From Deltaproteobacteria bacterium (GTDB taxonomy: Bacteria; Desulfobacterota; Syntrophia; Syntrophales; UBA2210), in NCBI GenBank assembly GCA_030603465.1, contig JAUVXT010000049.1, positions 1 through 12,387 on the forward strand: a stretch of 12,387 bases of DNA, in the 5' to 3' direction. Positions 6,906 through 12,387 of this stretch are shown piece after piece. Every line of letters starts with the position of its first letter. Position 1 is the stretch's first letter. The translations under genes and the position numbers were made by a program. The notes beneath the pieces are model-generated. The model searched no databases. It was not told where the DNA came from and saw nothing but the letters and a program-made list of their open reading frames with translations.

Positions 6906-7751
6906 TCATGGCTTCCGTGGGGGCCAGAGATGGTCTGCTATCAGATCCGATACCTGCGATATCTCTTCTGCAATCCTTTTTTCCATACTTCCCGGTTTAA
7001 GCCCCCCGTCCGGTTCGTCGATCATAAAGGAAACCATTTCCACAGGCGCCGAAAAGACACCCTTCAAAAGGGCTGCAGTGAGGGCCTTCCTTTTATCCAC
7101 CTTTGCCAGCGCGGCATAGGCATCGCCCGCTGTTTCGTTAAAACCGAAGTCATCCACAATCATTATCGCGGTTACTCCCCCCAACGGCAGACATTTTTTC
7201 AGCTTTCCCCAGAACATGGGATCCGCCTTGTGAGAGCCAAAATCGGCTGAATTGGCGACATAGATCTGGCCCGGCATAATAGTGTCGGCAGAGTCTGCAG
7301 AAACAGCTTTTATACCCAGAGTTTCTAGATGTTCGATGATGTAACCGGTGGTTTCGGCATAGTGATCCGTCGCTACCACGCCACAGATTGTCTCGTCTCC
7401 TTCCACCCGTTCAAGTATCGACCGCCACCGAGGCTCGATCACCGAATTCCCAAGGTACCGCCTCACAAAGGATGAAACGGCACGCTCTATCACCGCTTCG
7501 GGAACATCGGGGTTCAGACCTTCTCTTATGGATCGTTCCATTACCGTTGCGTATCCGATCCTGCTCAAGCTCCCCTCTTCCCAGGTGGGATTGACAATCT
7601 CCGTCCAGAACAGATCGGAAGTTGTAATCCCCAGATCGGCAAGACCACTCACTTTCAACTCTATAGTCAGTCTCTCCGGTCTCGAAAAGAGGGCCGCCTC
7701 CATGCTCAGAGTTCCCGAATAATCAAAGATTACTAATCGTTCCCTTTTCAT
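6906..7751 (-). CDS. HAD-superfamily protein at the end of the thiamin cluster
   Basis: This 281-residue protein shows the four HAD motifs. Motif I is FDYSGTLS, with the nucleophile Asp at D10. Motif II is VVATDHY (T128), motif III SHKADP (K175) and motif IV IVDDFGF (D200, D201). Residues about 16-115 form a cap domain. In most HAD phosphatases motif I is DxD; here the second Asp, usually the general acid/base, is replaced by Ser12, so activity may be slow, different or lost. The ATG has GAGGAG about 9 nt upstream, and the gene lies 33 nt after thiE, so it is probably the last gene of the thiamin operon. A role as a phosphatase acting on thiamin phosphate, a precursor phosphate or a damaged intermediate is an inference from position only. 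The superfamily call is firm; the substrate is unknown. Confidence 0.8.
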   Translation of the reverse strand: MKRERLVIFDYSGTLSMEAALFSRPERLTIELKVSGLADLGITTSDLFWTEIVNPTWEEGSLSRIGYATVMERSIREGLNPDVPEAVIERAVSSFVRRYLGNSVIEPRWRSILERVEGDETICGVVATDHYAETTGYIIEHLETLGIKAVSADSADTIMPGQIYVANSADFGSHKADPMFWGKLKKCLPLGGVTAIMIVDDFGFNETAGDAYAALAKVDKRKALTAALLKGVFSAPVEMVSFMIDEPDGGLKPGSMEKRIAEEISQVSDLIADHLWPPRKP

Positions 7752-7784
7752 AGGGTCACTCCTCTCACTGGTGTGAAATGAAAC

Positions 7785-8405
7785 TTACTTTATTCCCCGG
7801 AATATACCGGCAAGCCCCCGTGCCGCTTCGCAGGGATTTTCGGCGCTGCACAGGGCAGATACGACGGCTATGGAATCGGCGCCGGCGGCCACCACCTCGG
7901 CAGCGTTCCTTTCGTTTATGCCCCCTATGGCAACAAGACTGTGCCTGGAATATTCCTTTATCTTCTTCAGCCCCTCGAGGCCCCAGGCCCCCTTTGTGTC
8001 CGTTTTGGTCGGCGTTTCAAAAACGGGACTGACACCGATGTAGTCACAGTCAAGTTCTTCGGCCATTTCCACATCGTCCCAGGTTTCGACGGACACACCG
8101 ACAATGGCCTCCGGTCCCATCAGTTTCCGGGCAATCGCGTAGGGCATGTCGTTCTGTCCCACATGCACGCCATGCGCTCCCACGGCGAGGGCCACATCGA
8201 GACGGTCGTTAATAATCAGGGGAACATCGAAGGGAGACAGCAGTTTCTTTATGTTGTGGGCTTCGTCGACAAAGTCCCGCGTTGAAATATCCTTCTCGCG
8301 GAGTTGAACACAGGAAGCTCCGCCACGGACGACCTGCCGGACAACATCTTCGAGAGATCTGCCACCGCAGAGCGCCCGGTCCGTCACCAGATACAACCCC
8401 TTCAT
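7785..8405 (-). CDS. thiE: Thiamin phosphate synthase
   Basis: ThiE condenses HMP pyrophosphate with thiazole phosphate to give thiamin phosphate, releasing pyrophosphate. The 206-residue TIM-barrel protein has the family motifs in order: LYLVTDR (4-10), VQLREK (33-38), IINDR (64-68), GVHVGQND (79-86), GVSVET (103-108), YIGVSPVF and TPTK (122-134), IGGI (160-163) and GADSIAVVSA (175-184). The start was placed at 8405. An upstream in-frame ATG at 8435 would add ten residues (MSGTLRRRIR) not usual in the family. The chosen ATG has a strong AAGGAGGAGGA about 5 nt upstream and begins 1 nt after the thiM stop, so translation is probably coupled to thiM. The cytosolic enzyme supplies the joining step for the products of ThiM and ThiD in this cluster. 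Confidence 0.95.
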   Translation of the reverse strand: MKGLYLVTDRALCGGRSLEDVVRQVVRGGASCVQLREKDISTRDFVDEAHNIKKLLSPFDVPLIINDRLDVALAVGAHGVHVGQNDMPYAIARKLMGPEAIVGVSVETWDDVEMAEELDCDYIGVSPVFETPTKTDTKGAWGLEGLKKIKEYSRHSLVAIGGINERNAAEVVAAGADSIAVVSALCSAENPCEAARGLAGIFRGIK

Positions 8406-8406
8406 T

Positions 8407-9210
8407 CTAATCCTCCTCCTTAAGGTGCCGCTCAATATTCGATTCGGTCATATTATAGAGGATATCGATAAAACGGCTCTGTAGACTGGCGGGCCCTTCG
8501 GCCATCCAGGCAGCCATCTCTCCGGCAATACCCATGACCGCCATAGCCTGTGCCGCCGCGGCCATGGCATTCTTCTCAACCGCCGCGAAGGCCCCGCACA
8601 GCGCCGTCGCCGTGCATCCCAATCCTGTGACACGCTGCATCATCGGGTGACCGTTCCTGATCTCTGCCACTGCGTCGCCATCGACGATATAATCGGTTTC
8701 ACCACTTATGCAGACAACGCTACCCGAGGCGGCATTTAACGAACGTCCGATCTCTACCGCATCGGATGAAGCGGCAGAGCTGTCCACCCCTTTTGTTCTG
8801 ATATCCTCCGTTACGAGCGCCATAACCTCCGAAGCGTTACCCCTGATTATTGCGGGGGAAAAGGATTCCACGAATTTTCGTGCCGTGTCGGTCCGGTATT
8901 TTGTCGCCCCGGCGCCCACGGGGTCAAAGACAACGGGAATTTTCCGCTCTCCGGCCCTTTCCGCCGCCTTGAACATTGCTGAAATCCAGTGCTCACTGAG
9001 CGTTCCTATGTTTATGACCAGAGCATTCGCAATGCCTGCCATCTCTTCCACCTCTTCACAGGCATGGGCCATGACGGGTGATGCGCCGATGGCAAGGAGC
9101 GCGTTGGCCGTAGTGTTCATGACCACATAATTGGTGATATTATGCACCAGGGGCGCCTGTGCTCTGATTGCTTCCACAGATTCCCATATCTCCTTCGACG
9201 ATACCTTCAT
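8407..9210 (-). CDS. thiM: Hydroxyethylthiazole kinase
   Basis: ThiM phosphorylates 4-methyl-5-(2-hydroxyethyl)thiazole with ATP, the salvage route to thiazole phosphate. The 267-residue length is normal. Motifs visible are VHNITNYVVMN (22-32), ALLAIGASPVM (38-47), VFDPVGAG (94-101), IRGNASE (122-128), VCISGETDYI (166-175) and the anion-hole segment VTGLGCTATAL with the conserved Cys at 199. The ATG start has AGGAGG 8 nt upstream. The gene is followed by thiE after 1 nt and preceded by a 139-bp gap holding a palindromic element whose end lies 4 nt from the ribosome binding site. Its presence indicates that the cell can use exogenous or recycled thiazole; no thiazole transporter is seen here. 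Confidence 0.95.
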   Translation of the reverse strand: MKVSSKEIWESVEAIRAQAPLVHNITNYVVMNTTANALLAIGASPVMAHACEEVEEMAGIANALVINIGTLSEHWISAMFKAAERAGERKIPVVFDPVGAGATKYRTDTARKFVESFSPAIIRGNASEVMALVTEDIRTKGVDSSAASSDAVEIGRSLNAASGSVVCISGETDYIVDGDAVAEIRNGHPMMQRVTGLGCTATALCGAFAAVEKNAMAAAAQAMAVMGIAGEMAAWMAEGPASLQSRFIDILYNMTESNIERHLKEED

Positions 9211-9228
9211 TGAAAAAACCTCCTAATC

Positions 9229-9347
9229 CTACAACGACACTTGTCATTTCGACCGAAGGGAGAAATCTTTAACTATTTGTTTTATAATAAGATTTCTCGT
9301 CGCTTCGCTCCTCGAAATGACATCTGAAATGGTAAGTGGCGTTGTAG
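9229..9347. repeat. Nested palindromic element between thiY and thiM
   Basis: The outer arms are CTACAACGACACTT (9229-9242) and its inverted copy at 9334-9347 (13 of 14 match). Inside lie perfect inverted copies of TGTCATTTCGA (9242-9252 and 9312-9322) and of GAGAAATCTT (9260-9269 and 9289-9298), around an AT-rich centre. The structure fits a MITE-like element that can fold into a long cruciform or RNA hairpin. From memory, 'GTCATTTCGACCGAAGGGAGAAAT' repeats are widespread in environmental bacterial genomes. It fills nearly the whole thiY-thiM gap and could act as an attenuator or mRNA processing/stability element. Confidence 0.8.
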
Positions 9348-9349
9348 TG

Positions 9350-10297
9350 CTAATCACTCCATAAGTGTACAAGCCCGGCCGTATCGACGGGCCTTTCAAT
9401 CAGTCCATACTGGTACGAAAAGTCGGCAAACCTCTGCCAGCGTTTCAGATCATGTTTCTGATTGTGGGCGTATAGCGGCAAAGTGATTCTGAATGCCTTT
9501 GTCTCCATTTCCCGCGGCGCTTCGGGCAGGGCCTTGAAATACCTTTTCAGTGCCACTTCAGGATTTTTTCTCGTCTCACCAATGGCCCGGTCGACGGCGT
9601 CGATAAAACCCTTGATGGCGGCGCCCTTTTTCTTCAGCGTCTCCTCGCCCGTTATAAAGACCAGTTCGTCGTAATCGGGGATGCCCCACTGACCGAGTTC
9701 AAAGTAACCTGCGTGATAGCCCTTCTCTTCCAGCGCTACCGTTTCATAGTTCTTGTAGGGTCCCATGATGGCATCCACCCTCCCCGACACCAGCGACTGA
9801 ACTATGGCAAATCCCACATTTATGGGGGTGTATTTCTTTATTCCGTTAATCTGCGTGAAGGCGTCGGTCAATATGTCCATCATCCCCGGCACGGTATAGC
9901 CGATGACCTTGCCCTCCAGATCGGCCGGTTTTTCTATCCCCTTACCCTCGAGGAATAAGAGGACACTGAGGGGATGTTCCACGAGCCTCCCCGCCACCCT
10001 GATGTTCAACCCCTCGGAGGCGCCCATAATCGCCTGGGGAGCATAGGATATTGCCAGATCGACATTGTTGGAGGCGGCCAGTTTCAGGGCATCCGTCGTC
10101 GCCGAAGGGCTCAGAATTTTGATATCGATCCCCTCGTCTGTGAAATATCCCTCCTCCTGCGCCACATAGAGCGGGAGATGATCGATATTGGGGTACCAGT
10201 CCAGCATAATCGTCACCTTCTGGGCGGCATGGACGGGTAAAGCGAAGAGGAAAACGAACAGAATCCCCGCAATCATTGTTTTCAATCCATTTTTCAT
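9350..10297 (-). CDS. thiY: ABC transporter substrate-binding protein, NMT1/ThiY type, likely thiamin pyrimidine precursor
   Basis: This 315-residue protein starts with a clear Sec signal peptide: basic MKNGLK, a hydrophobic core at 8-20, and probable cleavage after PVHA at residue 24. It is therefore exported to the periplasm. The mature part opens with VTIMLDWYPNIDHLPLYVAQ and EEGYF, the typical opening of the NMT1/THI5-like family that binds HMP-type pyrimidines. It continues with the segments SYAPQAIMGAS and VDAIMGPYKNYE. An AAAGGAG lies about 8 nt before the ATG, and the gene begins 13 nt after the permease stop. The flanking thiD, thiM and thiE genes strongly suggest that the ligand is HMP or a formylamino-pyrimidine degradation product. 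Relatives bind other aromatic or sulfonate compounds, so the ligand is inferred from context. Confidence 0.85.
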   Translation of the reverse strand: MKNGLKTMIAGILFVFLFALPVHAAQKVTIMLDWYPNIDHLPLYVAQEEGYFTDEGIDIKILSPSATTDALKLAASNNVDLAISYAPQAIMGASEGLNIRVAGRLVEHPLSVLLFLEGKGIEKPADLEGKVIGYTVPGMMDILTDAFTQINGIKKYTPINVGFAIVQSLVSGRVDAIMGPYKNYETVALEEKGYHAGYFELGQWGIPDYDELVFITGEETLKKKGAAIKGFIDAVDRAIGETRKNPEVALKRYFKALPEAPREMETKAFRITLPLYAHNQKHDLKRWQRFADFSYQYGLIERPVDTAGLVHLWSD

Positions 10298-10310
10298 CGT
10301 AATACTCCTT

Positions 10311-11048
10311 TTATTTCCATGTAATAATTTTCTTTTCCAAAAATCCTACAAAGGCCCACAGGGAAAGCCCCATGACAGAGAGCCATAAAATAGCCGCAAA
10401 AACCATATCAACCTTGAGGCGGGCATTGGCCTGAATCATGAGATATCCGAGACCCATCTGAGCCCCCACCCACTCTCCTATGACGGCGCCGATGGTGGCA
10501 ACGGTGACGCCGACCTTCAACCCGGCAAAAAAGAATGGGAGCGCCCAGGGCCAATAGAGGAGTCGCAGGGCATCCCAGAATCCCGCGCCCATTAAACGGA
10601 AGAACATGACATATTCGTCCCCGCAGTCTCTATACCCCTCCAGAAGACTGACCGTTATGGGGAAAAAGATGATGATGGCGGCCATCAAGACCTTGCTCGC
10701 AATGCCATAACCGAGCCAGATCACCAGGAGGGGGGCCAGCGCAAAGACAGGAATCGCCTGCGACACCACGAGAAAGGGGGAAAGCGCCTTACCTATAGAG
10801 GGTCTGACAAACATTACCGTCGCCAGTGGAAGCGCAACTAGAAGGGAGAGAAATATTCCCAGAATAATTTCCAGCGCCGTAACCGCCGCATGGGGTAAAA
10901 TAATGGGCGCCTGCACCAAGACCACAGTAACAATCTGAACCGGTGCGGGAAGAATAAAATCGGGAACCTCAAAAAAGCGGCAGGCCATTTCCCAGACTGC
11001 GAGAACCGTCATAATCAGAGTGAGTGAGATTAAAGTAGATTTCTTCAT
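10311..11048 (-). CDS. thiX: ABC transporter permease, ThiX-like
   Basis: This 245-residue inner-membrane protein has about six hydrophobic segments and belongs to the BPD_transp_1 (SsuC/TauC/ThiX) permease family. The cytoplasmic EAA-type coupling loop is visible in the region FFRLMGAGFWDALRLLYWP (about 149-167), followed by PFFFAGLKVGVTVATIGAVIGEW, as expected. The length is normal. The start ATG overlaps the stop of the ATPase gene (ATGA, 11048-11045), which indicates translational coupling. The binding protein follows after 13 nt. It should form a homodimeric channel that works with the neighbouring ATPase and the ThiY-type protein. The family is certain; specificity for a thiamin precursor rests on gene context. 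Confidence 0.88.
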   Translation of the reverse strand: MKKSTLISLTLIMTVLAVWEMACRFFEVPDFILPAPVQIVTVVLVQAPIILPHAAVTALEIILGIFLSLLVALPLATVMFVRPSIGKALSPFLVVSQAIPVFALAPLLVIWLGYGIASKVLMAAIIIFFPITVSLLEGYRDCGDEYVMFFRLMGAGFWDALRLLYWPWALPFFFAGLKVGVTVATIGAVIGEWVGAQMGLGYLMIQANARLKVDMVFAAILWLSVMGLSLWAFVGFLEKKIITWK

Positions 11049-11833
11049 AATATGTCCCCGACTCCCGATTCAGAATCCCGATTTTCGAAAGATGCGGAGC
11101 CATTTAAATGTTCACTCTCAAGTACCTGAAGGATATGTTCCTTTATTTTGAGAATATCAGGATCGTCTCCCCGCCTTGGTTTCGGCGTATCTAGGACAAA
11201 GCTTTCGCAAACGGTCATGGGGAAAGCGCGAAGGACAAGGACTTCATCGGCAAGGAGAAGGGCCTCCTCAACATCGTGGGTTATCATGAGAATGGTCTTA
11301 TTGAACTCACTCTGAAGCAGAAGAAGCAGCGACTGAAGGCTTCTTCTCGTAATTGCATCGAGGGCGGACAGGGGCTCGTCGAGAAGCACCAGGTCGTGTT
11401 CAAACATAAGGGTCCGGACAAGGGCACAGCGCTGACGCATGCCACCCGACACCTTGCGGGGAAGATAATCTTCAAATCCGTCAAGTCCCAGGCGATTGAA
11501 GAGTGATAATCCCTTTTCTCTTGCCCCGTTATCCCTTTTAGCGATACGGGCCGGCAGAAGGGCATTGTCGATGAGTGACAACCAGGGCAAAAGCAGGTCT
11601 TTCTGCTGCATATAGGCAGCCTTTTTGCCCAGATTGGGGACATCTTCACCCATCCACACAATATCGCCGGCATCCCGCGGGACAACACCGGTCAAGACAT
11701 CAAAGAATGTGCTCTTCCCGCAGCCGGAGGCCCCCACCAGAGTGGTAAATCTCCCCCTTTTTACCTTGAGGTCGAATCCATCCAATACGGTGAGATCGCT
11801 GAAACTCTTTGTCAGGTTAGAAACTTCAAGCAC
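11045..11833 (-). CDS. thiZ: ABC transporter ATP-binding protein, ThiZ-like
   Basis: This 262-residue nucleotide-binding subunit of the SsuB/TauB/ThiZ group has all core motifs: Walker A GASGCGKS (34-41), Q-loop YMQQKD (74-79), signature VSGGMRQR (128-135), Walker B LVLLDE (148-153), D-loop SALD and H-loop ITHD (H186). It should energise import through the permease encoded immediately downstream, which it overlaps by 4 nt. The start is GTG, with AAAGG 7 nt upstream, and the reading begins MLEVSNLTKSF as usual for the family. It lies 39 nt after thiD. The C-terminal tail beyond about residue 235 is polar (SASFENRDSESG) and looks non-conserved. Confidence 0.9.
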   Translation of the reverse strand: MLEVSNLTKSFSDLTVLDGFDLKVKRGRFTTLVGASGCGKSTFFDVLTGVVPRDAGDIVWMGEDVPNLGKKAAYMQQKDLLLPWLSLIDNALLPARIAKRDNGAREKGLSLFNRLGLDGFEDYLPRKVSGGMRQRCALVRTLMFEHDLVLLDEPLSALDAITRRSLQSLLLLLQSEFNKTILMITHDVEEALLLADEVLVLRAFPMTVCESFVLDTPKPRRGDDPDILKIKEHILQVLESEHLNGSASFENRDSESGVGDIL

Positions 11834-11872
11834 TTAAAAACCTTTATTTGCGCTATTAACGGTTATTGTCCT

Positions 11873-12387
11873 TTATCTTTCACTATCTCTCAAGAGATAG
11901 GCAAAATGGTTTGTGGGACCATGCCCGCCTCCGATGCGAAGCGAAAATCGTATCGCCGTCGTTATATAGTCCTTCGCCCGTTTTACCGCCTCTTTCACCG
12001 GCATTTCCTGCCCGATCCCCGTCGCGATGGCCGAGGAAATCGTGCAGCCCGTGCCGTGGGTATCTTTTGTATCGATTCTTTCAGAGCGGAACTCATAAAA
12101 TTCCTCACCATCGTAGAGAATGTCAACGGCATCTCCCGTCATGTGACCGCCCTTTACCAGAACATTAATGGAACCCATCGTCCTGATCGCCTGTGCCGCT
12201 CTTTTCATATCCGTGATAGATTCGATTTTCATCCCCGTCAGTTCTTCCGCCTCGGGAATATTGGGTGTCACGATAAAGGCGAGGGGCAGGAGTTCATGAA
12301 TGAGCGTCTCTTTCGCCTCGTCCCTGATAAGTTTTGCGCCCCCCTTGGCCACCATAACGGGATCGACAACCAGTTTTTTGACCCCGT
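11873..12387 (-). CDS. thiD: Hydroxymethylpyrimidine (phosphate) kinase, C-terminal part
   Basis: This is the C-terminal 170 or so residues of ThiD; the gene continues beyond the right edge. ThiD phosphorylates HMP and then HMP phosphate to HMP pyrophosphate, one substrate of ThiE. The visible sequence begins GVKKLVVDPVMVAKGG, with the family DPVM motif. It then has VTPNIPEAEELTG, the strand LVKGGHM, and the catalytic glycine-rich HGTGCTISSAIA anion hole near the ribokinase-fold C-terminus. The ending is typical, so only the N-terminal third is missing. ThiD is the first visible gene of the cluster; the promoter and any TPP riboswitch would lie outside the window or before further upstream genes. 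I see no fusion to ThiE, which is encoded separately downstream. Confidence 0.93.
   Translation of the reverse strand, partial: GVKKLVVDPVMVAKGGAKLIRDEAKETLIHELLPLAFIVTPNIPEAEELTGMKIESITDMKRAAQAIRTMGSINVLVKGGHMTGDAVDILYDGEEFYEFRSERIDTKDTHGTGCTISSAIATGIGQEMPVKEAVKRAKDYITTAIRFSLRIGGGHGPTNHFAYLLRDSER

Noticed and set aside
8406..8435. Upstream ATG giving a longer ThiE
   Set aside because: It would add a basic ten-residue leader not typical of ThiE and overlap thiM, whereas the ATG at 8405 has a strong ribosome binding site and the usual N-terminus.
8708..9130. 140-codon plus-strand frame opposite thiM
   Set aside because: Long antisense frame due to codon bias in thiM; its translation shows no family features and thiM is certain.
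9211..9349. TPP riboswitch in the thiY-thiM gap
   Set aside because: No CTGAGA or ACCTGAT-type conserved boxes; the gap is accounted for by the palindromic element.
1..12387. CRISPR array, tRNA or rRNA genes
   Set aside because: No regularly spaced direct repeats were seen, and no tRNA- or rRNA-like segments were noticed in the intergenic regions.

Overview
The window looks like part of a chromosome from an anaerobic bacterium. The large BadF/HgdC-type dehydratase activator and the scattered hairpin repeats recall Desulfobacterota (Syntrophales-like) or clostridial relatives. This taxonomic reading is inference; no rRNA or marker gene is present. Every convincing gene lies on the minus strand, so transcription runs from right to left.

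Right half (about 12387 to 6906): a thiamin salvage and uptake cluster. In transcription order it holds thiD (cut by the right edge), an ABC ATPase, an ABC permease (4-nt ATGA overlap with the ATPase), a periplasmic NMT1/ThiY-type binding protein, thiM, thiE (1-nt gap after thiM) and a HAD-fold protein. The transporter most likely brings in a pyrimidine precursor. ThiD and ThiM phosphorylate the pyrimidine and thiazole moieties, and ThiE joins them into thiamin phosphate. No de novo genes (thiC, thiG, thiH, thiF, thiS) and no TPP riboswitch are visible. A riboswitch, if there is one, would lie beyond the right edge upstream of thiD. A nested 119-bp palindromic element sits between thiY and thiM.

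Middle (about 6905 to 6407): a 500-bp spacer without a convincing gene. It holds a short GC-richer patch with an orphan plus-strand reading frame, a hairpin resembling one at the left edge, and next to tetR an AT-rich promoter region with a possible TetR operator.

Left half (6406 to 1): a tight second operon. A TetR repressor is followed, 2 nt later, by a TTG-started fusion of a CmpB-type membrane domain to an HD hydrolase domain. Then, after 22 nt, comes a 1493-residue activator with two ASKHA ATPase halves and DUF2229-type regions. A small unrecognised gene overlaps the 3' end of the activator and runs off the left edge. The activator carries a perfect 26-bp-armed palindromic repeat inside its coding sequence. 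The repeat is translated in frame and falls in the linker between the two ATPase halves; this is the most striking feature of the window.
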